Virus record (IMG/VR): IMGVR_UViG_3300045738_001195
Location: 1-20,752 of that record
Length of the DNA: 20,752 nt
DNA from: a virus
Reading direction: 5' to 3' (one strand)
Under the pieces are notes generated by a model. The model worked only from the letters and a program-made list of their open reading frames with translations, did no database searches and was not told the DNA's origin. How positions within the stretch are numbered: position 1 is the first letter of the stretch; each line of letters begins with the position of its first letter. The translations under genes and the position numbers were made by a program. Of this stretch, positions 6,048 through 11,991 are shown in pieces.

Positions 6048-6394
6048 TCCCCAAGCGCCGCAAGCCACAGAAATCGGGCATCCCAAAAGGCACGGAGGCA
6101 ATCTCATGTCGCAGTCATCTGCAACATGTGAGAGGGTTTGTTTGCCTGGGCGCGGCGAAAGAGCCGGGCAAATGCCTGGGCGGCATTGAGGCGCACCACG
6201 TCAAAACGCGCGGGGCGGGAGGCGGGGACGAGCAGGTTGTCCCGCTATGCGTCTTCCACCATGCCAGCGTCCATACGGGGTGGCAATCATTCGAGGCCCG
6301 GCACGGCATCAATTTGGAACGCATTGCGGCCGACATAGCCTGGCATTCACCGCACCTGCGGAAGCTGCGCCTGGCCAAGGAGGCAGCGGAATAA
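6044..6394 (+). CDS. HNH-like / DUF968-type phage endonuclease, 116 aa
   Basis: The protein has the layout of small phage HNH-like proteins. Paired cysteines lie in the N-terminal half (Cys34, Cys44), followed by EAHHVKT (His51, His52), a glycine-rich GAGGGDEQVVPLC loop and FHHASVH (His72, His73, His77). Related lambdoid proteins such as Rap/NinG and DUF968 act on recombination intermediates. The start at ATG 6044 overlaps the preceding stop (ATGA). Its place beside the exonuclease, ERF and NinB-like genes suggests processing of branched DNA. Catalysis is inferred from motifs only. Confidence 0.7.
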   Translation: MIPKRRKPQKSGIPKGTEAISCRSHLQHVRGFVCLGAAKEPGKCLGGIEAHHVKTRGAGGGDEQVVPLCVFHHASVHTGWQSFEARHGINLERIAADIAWHSPHLRKLRLAKEAAE

Positions 6395-6396
6395 CC

Positions 6397-6678
6397 ATGC
6401 CCGGGCGCCTGCAAATCGCCGACATGCCGGCTTGGCCCCGCTTTCTCAGCAGGGTCGAGGCTGCGGCCTATGTCGGCGTCTCCACGGGCCTGTTCGACAC
6501 CGAGGTGGCGGCGGGACTGTGGCCCGAACCGCAGAGACGGGGCGCACAAGGCGGGCGCATTACCTGGGACAAACTTGCAATTGACCGCGCGGCTGATCAA
6601 AGATCAGGTTTGCAGGACGCGGAGGTCTTCGACGAAGACGAGGAAATCGGGAGGAAGATTGCACAATGGCGACTATAA
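6397..6678 (+). CDS. Excisionase-like HTH protein (Xis), 93 aa
   Basis: The pattern FLSRVEAAAYVGVSTGLFDTEVAAGLWPEPQ, then GGRITWDKLAIDRA, is that of winged-helix AlpA/excisionase-type DNA-binding proteins (sRveAAaYlGvs....v..G..P.P). The frame starts at ATG 6397, two bases after the preceding stop. It ends 13 nt inside the integrase gene, a common Xis-Int overlap. It should bend attachment-site DNA and drive the integrase toward excision. The C-terminus is acidic (EVFDEDEEIGR). A purely regulatory role is possible. Confidence 0.7.
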   Translation: MPGRLQIADMPAWPRFLSRVEAAAYVGVSTGLFDTEVAAGLWPEPQRRGAQGGRITWDKLAIDRAADQRSGLQDAEVFDEDEEIGRKIAQWRL

Positions 6679-7706
6679 CCATCAGGCATTTCGTAGAGCG
6701 CGCCGGGGCGTTTTACTATCAGGCAACCCCGGCCATGCGCCGAGGCGGCATTCATAGCGAGGCCCTGGGCGCCGACCGTCACCCAGCCATATTGCGGGCC
6801 GAGGCCCTAAACGACGAATGGGATGCGATCCGCAAGGGCGGCAAAACAAAGGCCCGCGCCGTGACCTTTGATTGGCTGATCCTAAAATATGAGCACTCCA
6901 GCGGATATGCCGTACTCAAACCGAAGACCGTTTTGGAGGTTGATCAATGCACCAAGATCATCGGCTCGATTTTAGGCGGCAGTTCGGTCAGGTCGCTGCG
7001 CCGCTCGCGCATTCTGGAAATCCACGATCAGATATTCGCTCAGGGCAGCCTGCCCCTGGCGAACAAGGTCATTAGACGCTTGAGCGTTTTATTGAACTTC
7101 GCCGTAGAGCGGCAGTTCAGGCCCGACAACCCCGCCCAAAATCTGAATCTGCCGAAGCTGCCGCCACGCAAACAGCGCTGGACGACGGAACAGGTGCGAG
7201 CCGTGATCGACAAGGCGCTGGATATGGGCCTGCCCGGCTGGGCCCGGGGCATCGCCATCGGCTATGACACCTCGCAGCGGCTTTCAGATATTGTTGGCGC
7301 CCTCTGGTCCGCCTATGACGGCGAAGGCATCGAATTCAAACAGGCCAAGACAGGCGTCGAGATGTGGGTGCCACTCTGGTCGGACACTATCGAGATGCTG
7401 AACCAGACGAACCGAACAGCGGTCACCATCATCACGGGCGAGCGAGGCCGCCCGATTAACGAGCCCGGCTATTTTGGAAAACGGTTCAGGGTGATTTGCC
7501 AGGCCGCCGGCATACCGGACGAATTGCAGTTCCGAGACTTGCGCCGCACGGCGGCTACCGAGGTTTCAGCCGGCGGCGGGAACGTGGCCAGCCTGACCGG
7601 ACACGTCGAGGGCAGCCCCATGGCCAAGGTTTATGTCATCAAAACCAAGGACTCGGCCCGGGCCGCACAGGCGGCACGGAAACGGGTCAGGAACAAAAGT
7701 GTTTGA
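6666..7706 (+). CDS. int: Tyrosine integrase
   Basis: This 346-aa site-specific recombinase integrates and excises the phage. The N-terminal part holds the arm-binding and core-binding regions (core-binding about residues 65-155). The catalytic domain shows Arg205 (TSQRLSD), Lys228 (QAKTG), Arg290/Arg293 (FRDLRRT, with the usual His of HxxR replaced by Arg, as in many phage integrases), His313 (LTGHVEG) and the nucleophile Tyr323 (KVYVIK). The ATG at 6666 is preceded by GGGAGGAAG. The stop codon lies inside the first GTTTGAA arm repeat. The attP with a tRNA-Glu-like core begins about 60 bp downstream, as expected for a tRNA-targeting integrase. Confidence 0.93.
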   Translation: MATITIRHFVERAGAFYYQATPAMRRGGIHSEALGADRHPAILRAEALNDEWDAIRKGGKTKARAVTFDWLILKYEHSSGYAVLKPKTVLEVDQCTKIIGSILGGSSVRSLRRSRILEIHDQIFAQGSLPLANKVIRRLSVLLNFAVERQFRPDNPAQNLNLPKLPPRKQRWTTEQVRAVIDKALDMGLPGWARGIAIGYDTSQRLSDIVGALWSAYDGEGIEFKQAKTGVEMWVPLWSDTIEMLNQTNRTAVTIITGERGRPINEPGYFGKRFRVICQAAGIPDELQFRDLRRTAATEVSAGGGNVASLTGHVEGSPMAKVYVIKTKDSARAAQAARKRVRNKSV

Positions 7707-7724
7707 AGAAGAGTTTGAAAGAAC
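7701..7724 (+). repeat. Left-arm direct repeats at attP
   Basis: Two adjacent copies of GTTTGAAGAAGA (7701-7712) and GTTTGAAAGAAC (7713-7724) lie head to tail with 12-bp spacing. The first covers the integrase stop codon. A further copy of the same word on the other side of the core (7895) supports their reading as integrase arm-type sites. Confidence 0.6.
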
Positions 7725-7766
7725 TTAACGGATTTTGCGAAATGCTTGCTAAGTCATTGAAATTAT

Positions 7767-7816
7767 TGGCCACCCCGGCGGGACTTGAACCCAGCATCTT
7801 CGGTGTGAAAGACCGG
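7767..7816 (-). other. attP: attP core: 3' half of a tRNA-Glu(TTC)-like gene
   Basis: On the minus strand this 50-bp stretch reads as a tRNA from the anticodon stem to the CCA end. Its parts are anticodon loop CTTTCAC (anticodon TTC), a T loop TTCAAGT, acceptor half CGGGGTG, discriminator G and CCA. No matching D arm or 5' acceptor strand follows beyond 7816, so it is a fragment and not a functional tRNA. Two stem pairs are disrupted (positions 27-43 and 49-65). Phage attP cores commonly copy the 3' end of the target tRNA so that integration restores an intact gene. The bacterial target is therefore predicted to be a tRNA-Glu gene. Confidence 0.8.
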
Positions 7817-7840
7817 GGCCTATGGCGGTTTTCTGCGGCC

Positions 7841-7906
7841 CTTCAAACTTTGGGGCGCTTTTCACGGTCAATGGTTTCAATGGCTTGCGAGGCAAGTTTG
7901 AAAAAG
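7841..7906. repeat. Right-arm attP repeats
   Basis: GTTTGAAAAAGA at 7895-7906 differs from the left-arm copy at 7701 by one base. An inverted copy (GTTTGAAG on the minus strand) lies at 7848-7841. Together with the left pair they flank the tRNA-like core on both sides. The rest of 7707-7907 carries no gene I can support and no clear terminator between the convergent operons. Confidence 0.55.
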
Positions 7907-7907
7907 A

Positions 7908-8051
7908 TCACTTGTTCACCGCCTCGCACGCCTCCATAAAGCGCACGATGTCTACCCACCAGTGGCCGACCTCGCGGTTAGCCCGGGCCGGGCTGTCAAT
8001 CGCCGTCAGAGGGCCATGTTCGCCGCTTCCGGGCGATTGGCACATTGGCAT
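7908..8051 (-). CDS. Possible small ORF, 47 aa
   Basis: An open frame from ATG 8051 (or ATG 8045) to TGA 7908-7910 encodes a peptide ending in GHWWVDIVRFMEACEAVNK. It overlaps the end of the 57-aa gene by 56 nt in another frame and lacks a good ribosome binding site. The amphipathic C-terminal part looks protein-like, and otherwise the stretch would be empty, but there is no family match. It would be the last gene of the late operon, next to attP. Confidence 0.35.
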   Translation of the reverse strand: MPMCQSPGSGEHGPLTAIDSPARANREVGHWWVDIVRFMEACEAVNK

Positions 8052-8169
8052 AAGGTCCGGGGCTTTTCTTCGAAGCGCCCATTTTGCCGGCAGATCGATC
8101 TATTTTCACGTATCGATTGGTTTTTGGGTTCTTGATTTGAACAATATCGCTTTTTCTAGCCGTGGCCAT
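7996..8169 (-). CDS. Conserved small basic phage protein, 57 aa
   Basis: I start it at ATG 8169 (MATARKSDIVQIK), which has GGAG 6 nt upstream, and not at the longer frame opening at 8229, which would intrude into the spanin gene. The sequence VQIKNPKTNRYVKID, then a Gly/Lys segment and GPYANVPIARKR, is a recurrent small-protein pattern in alphaproteobacterial phages and prophages. It is strongly basic, with no membrane helix, and may bind nucleic acid. No function is established. It follows the lysis genes by 23 nt and is probably co-transcribed with them. Confidence 0.7.
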   Translation of the reverse strand: MATARKSDIVQIKNPKTNRYVKIDRSAGKMGASKKSPGPYANVPIARKRRTWPSDGD

Positions 8170-8192
8170 TGAACGCTCCGATGCTCCAAGTG

Positions 8193-8426
8193 TTATCCTT
8201 CGGGCGGAGGCGGGACATCGGTAGGGCAAATCGCCATCCAGCCCGCGTTGTGCTCCTTGATCTCTTGGATCGTCTGGGTGGTGTCCCGGCTGCTGTAGCT
8301 GATTGGCTTATCCCAGAGACAAGTCGAATCAATCGCGGCGGTCGGGGTCGTCGTCTGGCATGCCGGCAAAATACTTAGGCACATTACGGCGAACAGCCAG
8401 GGCCTTACGTGCGTTCTCCAAGGCAT
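8193..8426 (-). CDS. Rz1-like outer-membrane spanin lipoprotein
   Basis: This 77-aa protein starts at ATG 8426, with GGAGG 9 nt upstream. It has a basic N-terminus (Arg4, Arg8), a hydrophobic signal (PWLFAVMCLSIL) and a lipobox-like LPAC with Cys23 as the predicted lipidated residue. The mature part (CLWDKPISYSSRDTTQTIQEIKEHNAGWMAIC) follows a pattern common in small lipoproteins of alphaproteobacterial phages, and it has a Pro-rich end. The gene overlaps the 3' part of the upstream i-spanin-like gene by 98 nt in another frame, the classical Rz/Rz1 arrangement. It would sit in the outer membrane and help to fuse it with the inner membrane at lysis. The Pro at -2 of the lipobox is unusual. Confidence 0.68.
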   Translation of the reverse strand: MPWRTHVRPWLFAVMCLSILPACQTTTPTAAIDSTCLWDKPISYSSRDTTQTIQEIKEHNAGWMAICPTDVPPPPEG

Positions 8427-8547
8427 CAGCGTTATCCTCCGCGATCTGCTGGACCCGCCCCTGGTCGATCAGTTGACGGCGCGCCAAAGCCTCGGCCAGG
8501 AAGTTGACTAGCCTCAGAGCGCCGCTGAACAGAGACAGCCAGCCCAC
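8329..8547 (-). CDS. Rz-like inner-membrane spanin candidate, 72 aa
   Basis: The start is GTG 8547, whose G is also the last base of the holin stop codon (TAGTG). The N-terminus is a hydrophobic or amphipathic helix (WLSLFSGALRLVNFLAEAL). It is followed by a helical, charged, coiled-coil-like segment (QGRVQQIAEDNADALENARKAL) and an Asp-rich end (DDDPDRRD). This is shorter than lambda Rz, but the order membrane anchor then coiled coil, and the out-of-frame overlap with an Rz1-like lipoprotein gene, support a spanin role. The hydrophobic stretch is short with Arg and Glu inside, so the membrane anchoring is less certain. The 104-aa protein upstream is an alternative i-spanin. Confidence 0.55.
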   Translation of the reverse strand: MGWLSLFSGALRLVNFLAEALARRQLIDQGRVQQIAEDNADALENARKALAVRRNVPKYFAGMPDDDPDRRD

Positions 8548-8711
8548 TAGGTGTTCGCCGGCGCGATAAAGGTGGTGATCATGGTCACGATGGTGACCAC
8601 CGCGCCCTGTACGGCGGGGTCCGTCAGGAACTCCAGATTGAAGCCATGGATGGCGCCGAAGCTGACGATTAAACCGACAAGCGCGCCGATCAGTTTGCTA
8701 TATTTACCCAT
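8547..8711 (-). CDS. Holin-like protein, 54 aa
   Basis: The ORF MGKYSKLIGALVG... has two hydrophobic segments, LIGALVGLIVSFGAI and VQGAVVTIVTMITTFIA. They are joined by a short polar loop (NLEFLTDPA) and the protein ends in PANT. The size and two-helix layout match class II-type holins found in alphaproteobacterial phages. It begins 8 nt inside the end of the endolysin gene and is followed at once by the spanin genes, so it sits in the middle of the lysis cassette. It would accumulate in the inner membrane and open it at a set time, letting the leaderless endolysin reach the cell wall. Confidence 0.72.
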   Translation of the reverse strand: MGKYSKLIGALVGLIVSFGAIHGFNLEFLTDPAVQGAVVTIVTMITTFIAPANT

Positions 8712-9099
8712 TGTCTATTTCCTTTTTCCAAGCGGTGATCTGGATGTGGGGCTTATCCATTATGGATTTGAAGTTTCCGCCCCACTCCAGCGAAATGCCA
8801 AGACCAATCCCGACCCCGATGAAGAGCCCCGCGAGGTAGTCGAAGCGTGCGGAAGTCCAGAGGTTGTTAAACGGCCACGGGACAAAATCAAACGCCAAGC
8901 TAGGCGAATGATTGTGGGGGCTTTGCCCAGGCCGGGCATTTGACTTGCCCTCGTCATAGACCTTTTGTTGCTCCTCGTGGGTCCGGTGGCCTTTGATTAT
9001 GCTGAAGTCTTCGTGGATGATGGCCTTGCGAAGTACGACCTGGAGCCGCCGGTCGCACTGCTCCAGGTTGGCCGAGGATCGATGTCCAAAATGAGGCAT
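8704..9099 (-). CDS. Endolysin, peptidase M15 (L-Ala-D-Glu/D-Ala-D-Ala type)
   Basis: This 131-aa protein starts at ATG 9099 on a TAATG overlap with the upstream gene. The zinc site of M15 peptidases is visible: His64...Asp71 in HSPSLAFDF (the SxHxxxxAxD block, slightly varied) and His118 in DKPHIQI. The order also fits: IKGHRTHEEQQKVYDEGKS before the site and LEWGGNF between the ligands. Such enzymes cut the peptide stems of peptidoglycan. There is no signal sequence, so release depends on the holin next to it. The length is normal for a compact phage M15 enzyme. Confidence 0.88.
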   Translation of the reverse strand: MPHFGHRSSANLEQCDRRLQVVLRKAIIHEDFSIIKGHRTHEEQQKVYDEGKSNARPGQSPHNHSPSLAFDFVPWPFNNLWTSARFDYLAGLFIGVGIGLGISLEWGGNFKSIMDKPHIQITAWKKEIDNG

Positions 9100-9413
9100 T
9101 ATCTTCGCATCCGTAGTTCCTGGAGGATGCGCTCCTGGCCACTGGCGATGGCCGTGCCAAACCGCTTCTGCTCAAGCTGGATGTTCGTGAGCCTCTCGTG
9201 GATGACCGCCTGTCCCTGCTCCAGCGACCGGACGCGCTTCGCCTGTGCCCGCTGGACCGTGCCCTGTGCCTCGATGTCTTGGACGTTGGTGGACACCGTG
9301 GCTTTCATCAGGGTCGCCGCCACGATGCCGCCGCTGACGATGGCGACCAAGCCGACTGCCAGCGGGATGCCCTGCAAGAGGGTCTTCCAACCCCTGTCTT
9401 TCTCTCGGGGCAT
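9099..9413 (-). CDS. Membrane-anchored coiled-coil protein, 104 aa
   Basis: The start ATG 9413 overlaps the protease stop (TGATG). A longer frame up to 9518 would lie inside the protease gene. After a basic N-terminus (MPREKDRGWK) comes one long hydrophobic segment (LLQGIPLAVGLVAIVSGGIVAATLM, residues about 12-36). A long Gln/Glu/Arg-rich helix follows that is likely to form a coiled coil (TVQRAQAKRVRSLEQGQAV, then LTNIQLEQKRF). The N-in topology with a periplasmic coiled coil resembles an inner-membrane spanin or a lysis regulator. It lies directly before the endolysin. No family is recognised with confidence. Confidence 0.68.
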   Translation of the reverse strand: MPREKDRGWKTLLQGIPLAVGLVAIVSGGIVAATLMKATVSTNVQDIEAQGTVQRAQAKRVRSLEQGQAVIHERLTNIQLEQKRFGTAIASGQERILQELRMRR

Positions 9414-10237
9414 CACAGACCGTCCTTTTTTGCGGGTGCTATCTCTGGCTCGCCAACCACATATCCAAAGTCGTTGGCGATCAAAAAATCGCGCACCGTC
9501 GCGACCGGAATCGACCATGCCATGTGGGTTACGGCCGACCAGCCGGCGGCTGAGACCTTCGACGGTACGCCGATTAGCTCAAAACGGCCTCGGTCATTAG
9601 ACCACTGAAACAGCCCGCCACCGCTGTTGCCAAAGATAATCGGGGCGGTGGCCATGATGTAAGGGTAGCCCTGCATTTGATAATCGACGATTGCGATCAG
9701 CCCATCGGTCGTGAACGGCGGGCGTCCCAACCCTGCTCCGATGGCGTAGACCTCCGTGCCGAGTTGCAGCGGGCTGTCGGGCGGGCGCAGATCGGCGACG
9801 ACATCAATGGTCCGCTCGCGGTCGATTAACCTCAAAAGCGCCAGGTCCGCCGGTTTATCATATGCGACGATTTCAGCGGATTTTCCCCGAGTGCCCACCG
9901 ACATAGAGCAAAAATTGTAGTCGAACCACAGCGATTTCACCTGCTGCCGCCGCTCTCGATCCTTCTCCTTCCCGGCCTTCGAATCCCACTCTTTCCTCAC
10001 CGACACGCTGTTGGCGATGACATGGTGATTGGTCAGAATCAAGGTCGTGGCCAGGCCGGCATCGTCGGCCTGAGAATAGATCACCGTGCCCGAGCCAGTG
10101 CTTCCCTTCGACGCAATCAGCACGGTGGCATATAACGCCTGCTCCAGTAACGGGCCACATTTCTGCACGGCCTCTGCGACAGGCATAAAAAAAGCCGCCA
10201 GGGCGGCGGCTGCGAGGACGGCGAGGATGCGGGTCAT
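9413..10237 (-). CDS. Secreted trypsin-like serine protease (S1 family)
   Basis: This 274-aa protein begins with a typical Sec signal peptide (MTRILAVLAAAALAAFFMPVAEA). The chymotrypsin-fold catalytic triad is intact: His72 in TNHHVI, Asp131 in DLALLRL and Ser205 in GNSGGG. The GTVI, LILTNHH and SIPVATVRDF pieces match the DegP/S1C-like subgroup, but no PDZ domain follows. The protein should work in the periplasm or outside the cell. It lies between the tail fibre gene and the lysis genes, with 4-nt and TGATG overlaps on either side. It may be a late lysis or virion-release factor, process the S74 fibre, or be a lysogenic conversion gene. The enzyme class is clear; the role is inference. Confidence 0.88.
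   Translation of the reverse strand: MTRILAVLAAAALAAFFMPVAEAVQKCGPLLEQALYATVLIASKGSTGSGTVIYSQADDAGLATTLILTNHHVIANSVSVRKEWDSKAGKEKDRERRQQVKSLWFDYNFCSMSVGTRGKSAEIVAYDKPADLALLRLIDRERTIDVVADLRPPDSPLQLGTEVYAIGAGLGRPPFTTDGLIAIVDYQMQGYPYIMATAPIIFGNSGGGLFQWSNDRGRFELIGVPSKVSAAGWSAVTHMAWSIPVATVRDFLIANDFGYVVGEPEIAPAKKDGL
10187..10210 (-). terminator. Intrinsic terminator inside the protease signal-peptide sequence
   Basis: On the minus strand, GCCGCC-GCCCT-GGCGGC (10210-10194) forms a perfect 6-bp GC hairpin. It is followed directly by seven Ts (10193-10187), the textbook Rho-independent form. It lies 24 nt downstream of the tail fibre stop codon but within codons for the Ala-Ala-Leu-Ala-Ala-Phe-Phe part of the protease signal peptide. 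Translating ribosomes would probably suppress it. Confidence 0.6.
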
Positions 10238-11991
10238 TTTTCAAGCGCTTCAAGGCGAGCGGTTAATTCTTGAATTGCCCCAACCAGCAGCGGCACGAGT
10301 TTCCCCTGATCGATGCCCTGCATGTCGGGTACTTCTCGCTCACCCGTAACGGCTGCTGTGGTCTCCCGCCACTGTGCGTTCTCTGGCAACTCCTCTGGCC
10401 GCTCGATGCCTGATTCCAGCACCTCTTCTGCCACTGCTTCGGTTGCCGGAATATACACATCACCAAGAGCGGGAGTGATTTCGTACTCCTCGGTCTTCAT
10501 GTCGTCTTTTTCACCAGTGATCGCTTCGGGTACGACCTCCTGCGCTTCGTGGGCAAGGAAGCCGTCCACTATTTTGTCGGCATCGGTTATGAAATTAAAG
10601 CGGGAGGGTTTGAGTTGGTTAACCCGGTCGATGGAGCCGGTCATCGGCACTACGTTTTCTTTTAAGCGGTAGTCCGATGAGGTGTTGAAGGCGGTGGCGG
10701 AGCCGTCCGAAGTAATTGAACCTACTAACGTGGTAGAAGCGTAAAAACGTTGCAGATACCTTGTGCCCGAAGTAGCTAAGTTAACAAAATAAGAACTGGC
10801 CGCAGCTACGTCATTGGTAGAGGAAACGGCTCCGGCACTAGACAACTGAACACCCTTGGTCAAAATCTGCCCTGAAACAGTCTTGCCCACAAGGACGTTG
10901 CCGCTGCTGTCTATGCGCATACGTTCTGTGCCATCAGTGTTGAACGTCATGTAATTGCTTGGATGGTAATATCCGATTAAGCCGGAAGCATCGTTATCTG
11001 TTTGGTCGTCAGCAAATTCAAGCCCGCCCCACTTGTCATTTCCGCTTAAAACTGAAACAACGGCATGATCGTCTCCAGCGCCAACTTGCAACATCGTTTC
11101 TGAGGCGGTGAACACATAGCCAGCGGGAGTATTACCAATCCCCACGTTGCCGTTTCCGTCAATCACCAAGCGGCTTGCCAATGTCCCGGTGCCAACGGGG
11201 GAGGTCCAGAGCGACAATGCGCCGCCTAAATTACCCTGAAAAAGGTCGCTTTGAATTCTCGCATTCACGTTGGAACCGTCATTGGAGTAAAAATCCAATT
11301 GACCATACGTGTTTCCAGTGCCGCTGATTCTGCTATTTGTGGTTCCGGTGCTCAACACGTCTAACCCTGTAAATTGCGGGCTGTCCCCCGTCCCCACGCC
11401 GATGCTCGTTCGCAGGGTAGCCCCACTTTCCGCCACCGGGTCCGTGGTGCCATCGCCAACAATCATTTGACCGTCTGTTAGGACCGCCATTGCCGTGACG
11501 GCGCTGCTCCCGCCGGAACCTAACAACAGGCCGCCGTCGGTGAGTGTAGCCGCGCCGGTGCCGCCGTCACTGACCGCCAGGGGCGAAGCCGCCGCCGTTG
11601 TCTGATGCCCGCCGATGGTAATCGTCCAGTCTGTGTGCGTGCCGGTTCCCAGGATCGATGATACGTTGACCGTGGTCACCCCCGTTGATGCGTTAAAAGC
11701 GGTGATTTCCCCCTGCAAATAGGTCGTCGTTGGCGCGCTGGTGCGGGAAACCCTGACCGGCATACCGATGGCAAACGCCGGGATTTGGCTGTTGGCATTC
11801 GTCACCGTCCAGGTTTTCGAGCCGGTGCCGACTGCGTTCGATGTCGTGGATGTGCCGCGATAAGCGTTGGCGACATGCTCGACCATTTTTTCGAGCGCCT
11901 TTGGAAAGCCGGTGCTTTCGTCGGCGTAGGCGTTGCCTTCAAAGCTCGCCTCGGTGAAGGTGGTGCCGCCGATGGTGTGCGAAAATGCCAT
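10234..11991 (-). CDS. Tail fibre with C-terminal S74 chaperone/peptidase domain
   Basis: This 585-aa host-recognition protein starts at ATG 11991, with GAGGAG 9 nt upstream and directly after the preceding stop. The N-terminal ~130 residues probably attach to the tail. A Gly/Ser/Thr-rich middle follows, with LAVSDGGTGAATLTDGG and DGNGNVGIGNTP repeats typical of trimeric fibres. The C-terminal ~145 residues are an intramolecular chaperone of the S74/endosialidase type: SSDYRLKENV with Ser439, Asp440 and Lys444, then DGFLAHEAQEVVPEA and a final coiled coil (LVGAIQELTARLEALE). The family cleaves itself before the Ser after trimerisation. Bases around 10660-11340 are clearly more AT-rich than the neighbours, suggesting exchange of the receptor-binding part. 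Confidence 0.87.
   Translation of the reverse strand: MAFSHTIGGTTFTEASFEGNAYADESTGFPKALEKMVEHVANAYRGTSTTSNAVGTGSKTWTVTNANSQIPAFAIGMPVRVSRTSAPTTTYLQGEITAFNASTGVTTVNVSSILGTGTHTDWTITIGGHQTTAAASPLAVSDGGTGAATLTDGGLLLGSGGSSAVTAMAVLTDGQMIVGDGTTDPVAESGATLRTSIGVGTGDSPQFTGLDVLSTGTTNSRISGTGNTYGQLDFYSNDGSNVNARIQSDLFQGNLGGALSLWTSPVGTGTLASRLVIDGNGNVGIGNTPAGYVFTASETMLQVGAGDDHAVVSVLSGNDKWGGLEFADDQTDNDASGLIGYYHPSNYMTFNTDGTERMRIDSSGNVLVGKTVSGQILTKGVQLSSAGAVSSTNDVAAASSYFVNLATSGTRYLQRFYASTTLVGSITSDGSATAFNTSSDYRLKENVVPMTGSIDRVNQLKPSRFNFITDADKIVDGFLAHEAQEVVPEAITGEKDDMKTEEYEITPALGDVYIPATEAVAEEVLESGIERPEELPENAQWRETTAAVTGEREVPDMQGIDQGKLVPLLVGAIQELTARLEALEK

Noticed and set aside
7767-7816. A functional tRNA-Glu gene
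   Set aside because: Only the anticodon arm, T arm and 3' acceptor half are present. No D arm or 5' acceptor strand lies beyond 7816, and two stem pairs are mismatched. An attachment core is the better reading.
9413-9518. N-terminal extension of the 104-aa membrane protein to position 9518
   Set aside because: The extension lies inside the protease coding sequence in another frame, is Arg/Trp-rich and lacks a ribosome binding site, whereas the ATG at 9413 makes a TGATG coupling with the protease stop.
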